Positions 49,021-57,660 of a stretch of DNA of 64,000 nt are shown here, piece by piece. This stretch comes from Roseomonas sp. AR75 (GTDB lineage Bacteria; Pseudomonadota; Alphaproteobacteria; Acetobacterales; Acetobacteraceae). Both the position numbers and the translations under genes were made by a program. The notes under the pieces were generated by a model. The model did not search any database. It worked only from the letters and a program-made list of their open reading frames with translations, and was not told where the DNA came from. The stretch's first letter is position 1. Each line of letters starts with the position of its first letter. Location: NCBI RefSeq assembly GCF_005222815.1, contig NZ_STGB01000006.1, positions 868,001-932,000 of the forward strand. Direction: 5' to 3'.

Positions 49021-50024
49021 CCGATCTTCGGTCGTGCGTCCGCCGTCATCCGCAGGATGTTCATCGTCATCACGTCGTCCAGCTTCGGCGCGGCACCGCG
49101 GAACTGGCCGAGCTGCGCATAGAGGTCGATCTGGTCCTGCCAGACCTTGGGGTCCATCGTGCCCCAGCCCTCCGCCGCGGTCTTCGGGCTGAAGGCGTAT
49201 TGCAGCATGACGTCCAGCGCCTCGCGCTCATCGGCCAGCTTCAGGTTGGTGAACTCCTTCACCAGCATCTCCGCCGCCTGGTCGCGGTTCTGGTTCGCGA
49301 AGGCCCAGCCGCGGCCCGAGGCACGCAGGAACTTCGCCAGCACATCGGCGCGCCGTTCGATGGTCTGCTGGGTGGCATAGTACGGCAGGGCATAAAGCCG
49401 CACGCCCGTATCCCACAGCCGCATCACCACCGGGTCGGGGATCACCCGCATCGCCGTGGTGTTGGTCAGCCAGCCCGTCACCACATCCACCTGCCCGGTC
49501 AGCAGCGGCGACATGTCCGCGCCCATCGGGATGACCTGCACCTGATTCTCGGCGATGTTGTGCTTGGCGAGCATCGCGCGCAGCAGGATCACCGCCGTGC
49601 TCTGCGTGCCGACCTTCTTGCCGATCAGGTCGCGCGGCTCCCGCACGGGCTTCGACGCGCGGGAGATGTAGCTGAAGGGATGCTCCTGCGCGCCGGCCGC
49701 GAAGCAGCGGATCGGGATGCCCTGGCTGGACGCCAGCATCAGCGATGGCGAGGAGGAGACCTGCCCCACCTCGAACCGGCCGGAAGCGACGATCGCCACT
49801 CCGTCGATGCTCGGCCCGCCGGCCTGGAAGCGCAGCTCCAGCCCTTCCTGCTCGTAGTAGCCGAGCTGCTTGGCGCAGACCTCGCCGATCTGGTTGCCCG
49901 AGAGCAGCCAGCCGAGCTGCAGGTTCACCACCGTGCGCCCCTGCGCGGAGGCCTCCACCCCCACCATTGCACCGGCCGGCGCCGCCGCCGATGCCTTCAG
50001 CAAGGTCCTGCGCCCGATCGCCAT
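49017..50024 (-). CDS. ABC importer binding protein (NMT1/ThiY-SsuA type)
   Basis: A 335-residue periplasmic protein with a twin-arginine-type signal (IGRRTLLKASAAAPAGAMVGVEASAQG). The mature region (VVNLQLGWLLSGNQIGEVCAKQLGYYEQEGLELRFQAGGPSIDGVAIVASGRFEVGQ) is NMT1-like, the family that binds pyrimidine or sulfonate ligands. Start at 50024 is supported by AGGGAG-type sequence upstream; the longer frame upstream is unnecessary. The divergent amidohydrolase shares the same control region, and the FAD, CoA-transferase and hydratase genes downstream make an importer-plus-breakdown unit. Confidence 0.9.
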   Translation of the reverse strand: MAIGRRTLLKASAAAPAGAMVGVEASAQGRTVVNLQLGWLLSGNQIGEVCAKQLGYYEQEGLELRFQAGGPSIDGVAIVASGRFEVGQVSSSPSLMLASSQGIPIRCFAAGAQEHPFSYISRASKPVREPRDLIGKKVGTQSTAVILLRAMLAKHNIAENQVQVIPMGADMSPLLTGQVDVVTGWLTNTTAMRVIPDPVVMRLWDTGVRLYALPYYATQQTIERRADVLAKFLRASGRGWAFANQNRDQAAEMLVKEFTNLKLADEREALDVMLQYAFSPKTAAEGWGTMDPKVWQDQIDLYAQLGQFRGAAPKLDDVMTMNILRMTADARPKIG

Positions 50025-50102
50025 CCCTCGGCTCCCTCTCGCCTGTTCGTGCTCGGCCCCACCCCCCGGCGGAGTCCGGCCATGCATGCAAGCATGGGCG
50101 GG

Positions 50103-50154
50103 GCGTTCGCAGAAGTGCAGAATTGTGGTGCTGGCGTGCGCATTTTGCGAACGC
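50103..50154. promoter_or_regulatory. Paired inverted half-sites in divergent promoter region
   Basis: GCGTTCGCA (50103-50111) and TGCGAACGC (50146-50154) are perfect 9-base complements 34 bases apart in the 185-base gap between the binding-protein gene and the divergent amidohydrolase gene. The layout suits one dimeric regulator bound at two sides, or two operators controlling both transcripts. No regulator gene is next to it; the LysR gene at 43-44 kb is one candidate but distant. Confidence 0.5.
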
Positions 50155-50209
50155 TTGACCACGGACCGCACCGGCGGTCCGCTCGCCCGGGCGAGGGTGG
50201 GAGAGGCGC

Positions 50210-51481
50210 ATGGCGCTGGTGCTGCAGGGCGGGACGGTGCTCACCGTGGATGCCGAGGACCGGGTGCTCCGCGGGGTGGACATCCGCATCGAGGCCGGGA
50301 CGATCGCGGCCATCGGCCCCGGCCTGGCGAGCCCCGGCGACGAAACGCTGGATTGCCGCCGCGGCGTGGTCATGCCCGGCCTGGTGAATGTGCACACCCA
50401 CGCAGCGACCGCCCTGTTCCGCGGCCTGGCCGAGGACCTGCCGCGCGACTTCTGGGCCGGCGCCTACAAGGTGCCGGGCGAGGAGCGCTTCGGCCCGAAG
50501 GACTACGCCCTGTCGCTCCGCGCCGCCTGCGCGGAGTTCCTGGCCAATGGCGTCACCTGCATCGCGGACCGCCTGGCCGGCATGGACCGCCTGGCGCCGG
50601 TGATCGAGGCGAGCGGCTTGCGCGCGGTGGTCGGCAGCACCCTCACCGACCGGCGGGCCGAGGACGCCTGGCGCGAGACGGATGCGCTGCTGGACCACTG
50701 GGGCACCGATCCCGCGCGGTCGCGCGTGACGGCCGCCATCGCACCGCATGCGCTGGATTCGTGTTCCGACGACCTGCTGCGCGCCTGCGCGGCGCGCGCG
50801 CAAGCCAGCGACGCGCGCGTCGTGCTGCATGTCGCGCAATCCGCGCCGGAAGTCGCGGCGGTGCGCGCGCGCGGCCATGCGGGCGCGCTCGCCTGCCTGC
50901 GCAAGGCCGGGCTGACAGGCCCGCGCGTGGTCGCCGCGCATTGCATCTACCTCGACGAGTCGGAGATGGAGGGCTGGTGCGCGGACGGCACCGCCATCGC
51001 CCATTGCCCCGCCAGCAACCTGAAGATCGAGGCACGCACCATTCCGCTGCACCGCTATGCTGGCTGCGTGCCGGTGGGCCTCGGCACGGACTGGACCGCC
51101 TCCGACAACAGCATGGACATGTTCTGGGAAGCGCGACTCGCCGCGCTGGTCGGCAAGATGAATGCCGGCGACCCCACCGCGCTGCCGGTCCGCACCATGC
51201 TGCGCATGCTCACGATCGAGGGCGCGCGCGTGCTCGGTCTCGATCACCTTGTCGGCAGCGTGGAGCCCGGCAAGCGCGCCGACCTGATCGTGCTGGACCG
51301 CGACCGGCTGGAGATGGCGCCGGCGCACGACCTGGCTGCGAACATCCTCTATTCCGCCTCGCCGCGCAGCGTGCGCGACGTGCTGGTGGATGGCGTGGTC
51401 CTGAAGCGCGACCATCGCCTGGTGCGGGACGACGAGGCCGCTCTCGTCGCCGCGATGGACGCTGCCGGCTGGGTTCGCTGA
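50210..51481 (+). CDS. Amidohydrolase (MtaD/ATZ-type deaminase)
   Basis: A 423-residue metal amidohydrolase of the MtaD/SsnA/AtzA type. NVHTHAATALFRGL provides the HxH metal pair, VLHVAQSAPE and VAAHCIYLDESEM the next two His, and LGTDWTASDNSMDMF the catalytic Asp; SVEPGKRADLIVLD closes the barrel. Such enzymes deaminate or dechlorinate purine, pyrimidine or triazine-like rings. GAGAGGCGC before the ATG is the ribosome binding site. It is divergent from an NMT1-type importer whose family often carries pyrimidines, which makes a heterocyclic nitrogen compound a plausible substrate. Confidence 0.9.
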   Translation: MALVLQGGTVLTVDAEDRVLRGVDIRIEAGTIAAIGPGLASPGDETLDCRRGVVMPGLVNVHTHAATALFRGLAEDLPRDFWAGAYKVPGEERFGPKDYALSLRAACAEFLANGVTCIADRLAGMDRLAPVIEASGLRAVVGSTLTDRRAEDAWRETDALLDHWGTDPARSRVTAAIAPHALDSCSDDLLRACAARAQASDARVVLHVAQSAPEVAAVRARGHAGALACLRKAGLTGPRVVAAHCIYLDESEMEGWCADGTAIAHCPASNLKIEARTIPLHRYAGCVPVGLGTDWTASDNSMDMFWEARLAALVGKMNAGDPTALPVRTMLRMLTIEGARVLGLDHLVGSVEPGKRADLIVLDRDRLEMAPAHDLAANILYSASPRSVRDVLVDGVVLKRDHRLVRDDEAALVAAMDAAGWVR

Positions 51482-51736
51482 CCCGCCGGAAAGGGTCTAG
51501 GCAGCGCGCGTCGCCTGCGCCATCCTCAACCTGTTACGCGCGTCGCAGGTTTGCTGCGGTGCGCCAAGAATGCCGGTTGTGCAGTGCAGTAGGATCCTGG
51601 GGAGGATCCCCTCGTAGCGCTTGCGATGCGCTTCGCGTGGCACGCCTTCCCGCCACGCATGTCGTGGTGGCCGGACCTTCGCCTGTGACGACCTTGGGGC
51701 GCACCGCGTCCCGGCACAGGCGTGAGGAGGAACGGC

Positions 51737-53569
51737 GTGAAGGTCACGCAGGCCAGGTCTCCCGAGCATTTCCACAAGGTCGTGGATTGCCAGCACGCGT
51801 GTCCGGCGCATACGCCGGTTCCCGAATACATCCGGCTGATCGCCGCGGGCCGCTACACCGACGCCTATATGGTGAACTGGTGGTCGAACGTCTTCCCCGG
51901 CATCCTCGGCCGCACCTGCGACCGCCCCTGCGAGCCCGCCTGCCGCCGCGGCCGCGTCGAGGAGGAGCCGGTCGCGATCTGCCGCCTGAAGCGCGTCGCG
52001 GCCGACAACAAGGATGACGTGACGGGCCGCATGCCGAGACCCGCCGCGCAACTCAACGGCAAGCGCATCGCCTGCATCGGCGCCGGCCCGGCCTCGCTGA
52101 CGGTGGCCCGCGACCTCGCCCCGCTCGGCTACGATGTCACCGTGTTCGACGGCGATGCCAAGGCCGGCGGCTTCATCCGCACCCAGATCCCGCGCTTCCG
52201 CCTGCCCGAGGAGGTGATCGACGAGGAGGTCGGCTATGTGCTGAACCTCGGCGTACGCGCGCGTCTGGGCGAGCGCGTCGACAGCCTCAAGGCGGTGCTG
52301 GCGGAAGGCTACGATGCGGTCTTCGTCGGCACCGGCGCGCCGCGCGGCCGCGACCTCAGCGTTCCCGGCCGCGAGGAGGCGGCGGCCAACATCCATATCG
52401 GCATCGATTGGCTCAACTCCGTCTCATTCGGCCACATCAAGTCCGTTGGTCGCCGCGTGGTCGTGCTCGGCGGCGGCAACACGGCGATGGATTGCTGCCG
52501 CTCCGCCCGCCGCCTCGGCGGGCAAGACGTGACGGTGGTGGTGCGCTCCGGCTTCGAGGAGATGAAGGCGAGCCCGTGGGAGAAGGAGGACGCGATGCAT
52601 GAAGGCATCCCGATCCTCAACTACCTCGTGCCCAAAGAATTCACCCATGCCGATGGCCGCCTGACCGGCGTGCTGTTCGAGAAGGTGGCCGCGCAGCGCG
52701 ACGCGACAGGCCGCCGCCAGCTTCTGCCCACCGGCGAGCCCGACCTGCACATCCCCTGCGACGACGTGCTGGTGGCGATCGGGCAGGAGAACGCCTTCCC
52801 CTGGATCGAGCGCGACATCGGGCTGGAATTCGATCGCTGGGGCCTGCCGAAGCTCGACCCGAGGACGCACCAATCCACCATCCCGAACGTCTTCTTTGGC
52901 GGCGACGCCGCCTTCGGCCCGAAGAACATCATCTGGGCCGTCGCGCATGGCCACGAGGCCGCGGTGTCCATCGACCTGTTCTGCCGCGGCGAGGACATCC
53001 AGAACCGCCCGCCGCCCGAGACCTCGCTCATCAGCCAGAAGATGGGCATCCATGAATGGAGCTACGACAACGACGTCTCCATCGATCTCCGCTTCAAGGT
53101 ACCCATGCGGGAGGCCGAGATCGCGCTGAAGGACATCCGCACCGAGGTGGAGCTCGGCTTCACGCCGGAACTCGCCTTCAAGGAAGCCGAGCGCTGCCTG
53201 AACTGCGACGTGCAGACGGTCTTCACCCCGAAGCTCTGCATCGAATGCGATGCCTGCATGGATATCTGCCCGACCGACTGCATCAGCTTCGTGGAGGATG
53301 GCGAGGAGAGCGAGCTGCGCATGCGGCTACGCGCGCCCGCCAACAATCCGTCGCAGGACCTCTATGTCGGCCTCGGTCTCAAGACCGGGCGCGCGATGGT
53401 GAAGGACGAGGATGTCTGCCTCCATTGCGGGCTCTGCGCCGAGCGCTGCCCGACGGGTGCCTGGGACATGCAGAAATTCCTGCTCGAGACCGCGAAGCCG
53501 AAGGCGCAGCCCTGCGGCCGGGCCGCGGCGCCACGCATGCCGGCGCCGGTCGCCGCGCCCGAACGCTGA
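51737..53569 (+). CDS. Iron-sulfur flavoprotein, NAD(P)H:ferredoxin oxidoreductase-like (KorC type)
   Basis: A 610-residue GltD-like flavoprotein with extra clusters. Near the start CQHACP and GRTCDRPCEPACRRGR hold Cys for the N-terminal 4Fe-4S sites; IACIGAGPASLTVARDL is the FAD Rossmann motif and VVLGGGNTAMDCCRSARRLGGQ the NAD(P) one. Around residues 500-570, CIECDACMDICPTDCISF and CLHCGLCAERCPTGAWD are two ferredoxin-type clusters. Start is GTG at 51737 with GAGGAGG six bases before it, rather than the GTG five codons upstream. It is followed 14 bases later by the 2-oxoacid oxidoreductase genes, as in the korABC set of Thauera where the flavoprotein links ferredoxin and NADP. The 255 bases upstream (51482-51736) show no gene; the promoter must lie there. 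Confidence 0.88.
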   Translation: MKVTQARSPEHFHKVVDCQHACPAHTPVPEYIRLIAAGRYTDAYMVNWWSNVFPGILGRTCDRPCEPACRRGRVEEEPVAICRLKRVAADNKDDVTGRMPRPAAQLNGKRIACIGAGPASLTVARDLAPLGYDVTVFDGDAKAGGFIRTQIPRFRLPEEVIDEEVGYVLNLGVRARLGERVDSLKAVLAEGYDAVFVGTGAPRGRDLSVPGREEAAANIHIGIDWLNSVSFGHIKSVGRRVVVLGGGNTAMDCCRSARRLGGQDVTVVVRSGFEEMKASPWEKEDAMHEGIPILNYLVPKEFTHADGRLTGVLFEKVAAQRDATGRRQLLPTGEPDLHIPCDDVLVAIGQENAFPWIERDIGLEFDRWGLPKLDPRTHQSTIPNVFFGGDAAFGPKNIIWAVAHGHEAAVSIDLFCRGEDIQNRPPPETSLISQKMGIHEWSYDNDVSIDLRFKVPMREAEIALKDIRTEVELGFTPELAFKEAERCLNCDVQTVFTPKLCIECDACMDICPTDCISFVEDGEESELRMRLRAPANNPSQDLYVGLGLKTGRAMVKDEDVCLHCGLCAERCPTGAWDMQKFLLETAKPKAQPCGRAAAPRMPAPVAAPER

Positions 53570-53583
53570 GGACAGCCATCGCC

Positions 53584-55422
53584 ATGCCTCTCGCCGCCAC
53601 CAACGACTTCGTCGTCAAATTCGCCAACGTCAACGGCTCCGGCTCCGCCTCCGCCAACCAGCTCTTCGCCAAGTCCATCCTGCGCATGGGCATCCCCATC
53701 GCCTCGCGCAACATCTTCCCGTCGAACATCCAGGGCCTGCCGACCTGGTTCGAGGTGCGCGTCTCCGGGGCCGGCCATCTCGGGCGGCGCGGCGGCGTGG
53801 ACCTGATGGTGGCGATGAATCCGCAGACCTGGGACCGCGACATCGCGGAGATCGAGCCGGGCGGCTACCTGTTCTACGACTCCACGCGCCCCATCCCGGC
53901 TTCGCGCTTCCGCCAGGACATCACCGTGATCGGCGTGCCGCTGACGGCCATGTGCAACGAGGCCTATGAGGATCCGCGGCAGCGCCAGCTGTTCAAGAAC
54001 ATCATCTATGTCGGCGCGCTCTCGGCCCTGCTGGACATGGACCCGGAGGCACCCGCGCAGCTCATCCGCGAGCAGTTCCGAACGAAAGAAAAACTGATCC
54101 AGCCGAATCTCGACGCCTTGAAGATGGGCCGCGACTGGGCGATGGCGAACCTCACCTGCCCGATCGGGCTGACGCTTCGTCGCATGGATGCGGTCGGCGA
54201 TCGCATTTTCACCGATGGCAATTCCGCCGCCGCGCTCGGCGCCGTGTATGGCGGCGCGACGGTCTGTGCTTGGTATCCGATCACGCCGTCGACGTCGCTT
54301 GCGGAAGGCTTCGAACGATACGCCCGCAAGTTCCGCACCAACCCGGACGGCACGAAGCGCTACGCCATCGTGCAGGCCGAAGACGAGCTGGCGAGCATCG
54401 GCATGGTGATCGGCGCCGGCTGGAACGGCGCGCGCGCCTTCACCGCCACCTCCGGCCCCGGCATCTCGCTCATGGGGGAGTTCGTCGGCCTCTCCTACTT
54501 CGCGGAGATCCCGGCGGTGATCTTCGACGTGCAGCGCGCCGGACCTTCCACGGGCATGCCGACCCGCACGCAGCAATCGGACGTTCTCGCCGCGGCCTAT
54601 GCCAGCCACGGCGACACCAAGCATGTGGTCCTGCTGCCCGAGGACCCGCATGAATGCTTCACCATGGGCGCTGACGCCTTCGACCTGGCGGACCGGCTGC
54701 AGACGCCGATCTTCGTCCTGCTCGACCTCGACATCGGGATGAATGACTGGCTCTGCGAGCCCTTCCGCTGGGATGACGCCCGCAGCATGGACCGCGGCAA
54801 GGTGATGACCGCGGAGGAGCTGGAGGAAGGAAAGACCTTCGGCCGCTACCTGGATGTTGATGGCGATGGCATCCCCTTTCGTACCTGGCCCGGCACGCAT
54901 CCCACCAAGGGATCCTTCTTCACCCGCGGCACCTCGCGCGACCGCTATGCGCGCTACACCGAGGAAGGTGCGGCCTATGTGGACAACATGCAGCGGCTGC
55001 TGCGGAAGTTTGATACGGCGAGGCAGATCGTGCCGCGTCCCGTCGAGACGCAGGCGAAGCAGTCGACGCCGCTCGGCGTGATCTTCTACGGTTCGACCTC
55101 GGCCGCGATGCGGGAGGCGCTTGAGGCGCTGGAGGCGGACGGCATCCACCTGGACGCGCTGCGCGTCCGCGCCTTCCCCTTCCACGACGAGGTGCTGGAC
55201 TTCGTGCGCCGGCACGAGCGCGTCTTCCTGGTGGAGCAGAACCGTGACGCGCAGCTGCGCACGCTGCTGGTGAACGAAGGCGAGATCGATCCCGCCCGTA
55301 TCGTGCCGGTGCTGCATTACGACGGCACGCCGATCACCGCCCGCTTCATCCGCGCTGCCATCGCCGACCGCGCGAGTGCGACGAATGTCATCCCGCTGTC
55401 GCGGATGGGAGCCGCCGAATGA
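53584..55422 (+). CDS. korA: 2-oxoacid:ferredoxin oxidoreductase, fused gamma-alpha subunit
   Basis: A 612-residue fused subunit. Residues 1-190 are the gamma domain (VVKFANVNGSGSASANQLFAKSILRMG, VSGAGHLGRRGGVDLMVAMNP); residues about 210-610 are the alpha pyrimidine-binding part (ITPSTSLAEGFERYARKF and FTATSGPGISLMGEFVGLSYFAEIPAVIFDVQRAGPSTGMPTRTQQSDVL). This fusion is the form found in 2-oxoglutarate or branched-chain acid ferredoxin oxidoreductases. It oxidatively decarboxylates a 2-oxoacid to acyl-CoA, giving low-potential electrons. The beta gene overlaps its stop (ATGA). Confidence 0.92.
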   Translation: MPLAATNDFVVKFANVNGSGSASANQLFAKSILRMGIPIASRNIFPSNIQGLPTWFEVRVSGAGHLGRRGGVDLMVAMNPQTWDRDIAEIEPGGYLFYDSTRPIPASRFRQDITVIGVPLTAMCNEAYEDPRQRQLFKNIIYVGALSALLDMDPEAPAQLIREQFRTKEKLIQPNLDALKMGRDWAMANLTCPIGLTLRRMDAVGDRIFTDGNSAAALGAVYGGATVCAWYPITPSTSLAEGFERYARKFRTNPDGTKRYAIVQAEDELASIGMVIGAGWNGARAFTATSGPGISLMGEFVGLSYFAEIPAVIFDVQRAGPSTGMPTRTQQSDVLAAAYASHGDTKHVVLLPEDPHECFTMGADAFDLADRLQTPIFVLLDLDIGMNDWLCEPFRWDDARSMDRGKVMTAEELEEGKTFGRYLDVDGDGIPFRTWPGTHPTKGSFFTRGTSRDRYARYTEEGAAYVDNMQRLLRKFDTARQIVPRPVETQAKQSTPLGVIFYGSTSAAMREALEALEADGIHLDALRVRAFPFHDEVLDFVRRHERVFLVEQNRDAQLRTLLVNEGEIDPARIVPVLHYDGTPITARFIRAAIADRASATNVIPLSRMGAAE

Positions 55423-56474
55423 CCTTCCTCAACAAGTCCCGGTTCCACCACCCGCAGCTTGCGCCCAACGCGCTCGGGCTGACACGGCGCGACTACGAGG
55501 GCGCGATCTCCACCCTCTGCGCGGGCTGCGGCCACGATTCGATCAGCGCCGCGATCATCCAGGCCTGCTTCGAGCTGGACCTGCCGCCGCACCGGATCGC
55601 GAAGCTGTCGGGCATCGGCTGCTCCTCCAAGACGCCCACCTACTTCCTCGGCGCGGCGCATGGCTTCAATTCGGTGCATGGCCGCATGCCGTCGGTGCTG
55701 ACCGGCGCGAACCTGGCCAACCGGGACCTCGTCTATCTCGGTGTCTCCGGCGACGGCGACAGCGCCTCCATCGGCCTAGGCCAGTTCGCGCACAGCATCC
55801 GCCGCGGCGTGAACATGACCTACATCGTCGAGAACAACGGCGTGTACGGGCTGACCAAGGGCCAGTTCTCCGCCACCTCCGACAAGGGCTCGAAGGCGAA
55901 GAAGGGGACGATCAACACCGACGAGCCGATCGACATGGTGGCGATGGCGCTGCAACTCGGCGCCACCTTCGTCGGCCGCAGCTTCTCCGGCGACAAGACG
56001 CAGCTCGTGCCGCTGATCAAGGCTGCGCTGCGCCATCCCGGCGCCGCCTTCATCGACTGCATCAGCCCCTGCGTCGCCTTCAACAACCACGAAGGCTCCA
56101 CCAAGAGCTTCGACTTCGTGCGCGCCCACAACGAGGCGGTGAACCGCCTGGACGTCATCCTCGGCCGCGACCACATCGAGGCCGAATACGAGGCCGGGAC
56201 CGCCATCGAGGTCACGCAGCACGACGGCACCGTGCTGCGCCTGCGCAAGCTGGCCGAGGAGCACGACCCGACCGACCGCGTCTCCGCCATGAACTACCTG
56301 CAGGAACGCAAGGCGGCCGGCGAGATCGTCACCGGCCTGATCTTTGTGGACCCGGAGGCCGATGAGCTGCACGGCCATCTCGGCACCATCGCCGGGCCGC
56401 TGAACGCGCTGGGCGATGCCGATCTCTGCCCAGGAGCAGCGGCGCTGGAGAAGGTCAACGCCGCCTTGCGTTGA
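55419..56474 (+). CDS. korB: 2-oxoacid:ferredoxin oxidoreductase beta subunit
   Basis: A 351-residue TPP-binding beta subunit. STLCAGCGHDSISAAII and IGCSSKT give the Cys ligands of its 4Fe-4S cluster; GDGDSASIGLGQFAHSIRRGVNMTYIVENNGVYGLTKGQ is the TPP/Mg motif. It joins the gamma-alpha subunit in a heterotetramer. No separate ferredoxin gene is present, so electrons may pass directly to the iron-sulfur flavoprotein encoded first in the operon. The next gene is convergent. Confidence 0.93.
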   Translation: MTFLNKSRFHHPQLAPNALGLTRRDYEGAISTLCAGCGHDSISAAIIQACFELDLPPHRIAKLSGIGCSSKTPTYFLGAAHGFNSVHGRMPSVLTGANLANRDLVYLGVSGDGDSASIGLGQFAHSIRRGVNMTYIVENNGVYGLTKGQFSATSDKGSKAKKGTINTDEPIDMVAMALQLGATFVGRSFSGDKTQLVPLIKAALRHPGAAFIDCISPCVAFNNHEGSTKSFDFVRAHNEAVNRLDVILGRDHIEAEYEAGTAIEVTQHDGTVLRLRKLAEEHDPTDRVSAMNYLQERKAAGEIVTGLIFVDPEADELHGHLGTIAGPLNALGDADLCPGAAALEKVNAALR

Positions 56475-56531
56475 GGCGGCTGATTCACCGCTCCGGCGTT
56501 TCCGCCTCCGCAGATCAGGCGCCTCGCACCC

Positions 56532-57566
56532 TCAATACATCAGGCGCTTATCCAGCACGTTGATCATCTCCTGCCGGCGCCCATCCAGCCAGCAGCGCAG
56601 ATTGTGCAGGAAGATGTCGGTGATGCGGGCGTTCTCGCTGTCCACCGTGCTGGCCGAATGCGGGCTGATCAGCACGTTCGGCATGTCCCACAGGGGGCTT
56701 TCCGACGGCAGCGGCTCCACCTCCGCCACGTCCAGCGCGGCGAAGCCGATATGGCCGCTCTGCAGCGCCGCGATCAGCGCCGGTTCCTCCACCACCTGGC
56801 CGCGTGCGATGTTGACGAAGGCCGCGCCCGGCCGCATCGCCGCGATCGCCGCCGCATCGATCATCCGCTCCGTCTCCGGCGTGTGCGGCACGGTCACGAC
56901 GACCGCATCGGCGCGCGACAGCGCTTCATGCAGCGCCGACGAAGGAAGAACCTCGTCGAACAGGTCGTTATGCGTCCGCGCCTTGGCGGGGTCCCGCGCC
57001 ACCGCGACCACGTGCATCTCCAGCCCCTTCGCCACCTTGGCACTGCCGCGGGCAAGATCGCCGGCGCCGATGATCACCAGCGTCTTCCCGCCAACCTCGT
57101 CGGCGCAATAGCGCGTCCAGCGATGCGCGCGCTGTTCCGCCTGCAGATGCGCCAGTCCCCGGAAATGCGCCAGCAGCGCAGCGAACACGAATTCCGCCAG
57201 TGGCCGCGCATGCACGCCGCGCGCGGTCGTCACAAGGATGTCGCTCTCCTGCAGCCCGATGCGCGCGATGTGCTGGCCCACGCCCGTGCTGGTCGCCTGG
57301 ATCCAGCGCAGCTTCGCGGCCTTCTTCAGGTCCTCGGCGGAGGGAATGTCGAAGCTGATCGTCGCTTCCCGCAGCATCGCATCCCAGCGTGCGGCCTGAT
57401 CGGCGTTGCGGGTGAACGGCGCGCCCTTGTGATCGTTCCTGTAGCGCGTGGGCGGCAGCAGCTCCGGTTCGTACATCACCTCGACACGGTCGGGGGCCAG
57501 CGCCCGGATGCGCGCCACATGCTCGGCTTCGAGCGGGGAGGAGATGAAGATCTTTTCGCGTTCCAT
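56532..57566 (-). CDS. D-2-hydroxyacid dehydrogenase family protein
   Basis: A 344-residue D-isomer-specific 2-hydroxyacid dehydrogenase. LVIIGAGDLARG is the NAD-binding glycine motif (a variant of GxGxxG), VNIARGQVVEEPAL contains the catalytic Arg, ALDVAEVEPLP the Glu region, and LISPHSAST the catalytic His. N-terminal REKIFISSPLEAEHVARIRALAPDRVEVM forms the first lobe. Members reduce keto acids such as glyoxylate, hydroxypyruvate or phenylpyruvate. It is convergent with korB and divergent from the transporter gene at 57661. Confidence 0.9.
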   Translation of the reverse strand: MEREKIFISSPLEAEHVARIRALAPDRVEVMYEPELLPPTRYRNDHKGAPFTRNADQAARWDAMLREATISFDIPSAEDLKKAAKLRWIQATSTGVGQHIARIGLQESDILVTTARGVHARPLAEFVFAALLAHFRGLAHLQAEQRAHRWTRYCADEVGGKTLVIIGAGDLARGSAKVAKGLEMHVVAVARDPAKARTHNDLFDEVLPSSALHEALSRADAVVVTVPHTPETERMIDAAAIAAMRPGAAFVNIARGQVVEEPALIAALQSGHIGFAALDVAEVEPLPSESPLWDMPNVLISPHSASTVDSENARITDIFLHNLRCWLDGRRQEMINVLDKRLMY

Positions 57567-57660
57567 CTGGATCACTTGCGGCGTTGCGTGGCCATGATGG
57601 GGACGGAGGCCGCATGGTGGCAACCGAGGGAGCCCTGATGCCTGATCCGATCCGCCCCGC

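Noticed and set aside
51590-51615. Two GGATCC palindromes upstream of the 2-oxoacid oxidoreductase operon as an operator
   Set aside because: Each is a six-base palindrome that is expected by chance, and the flanks do not extend the symmetry.
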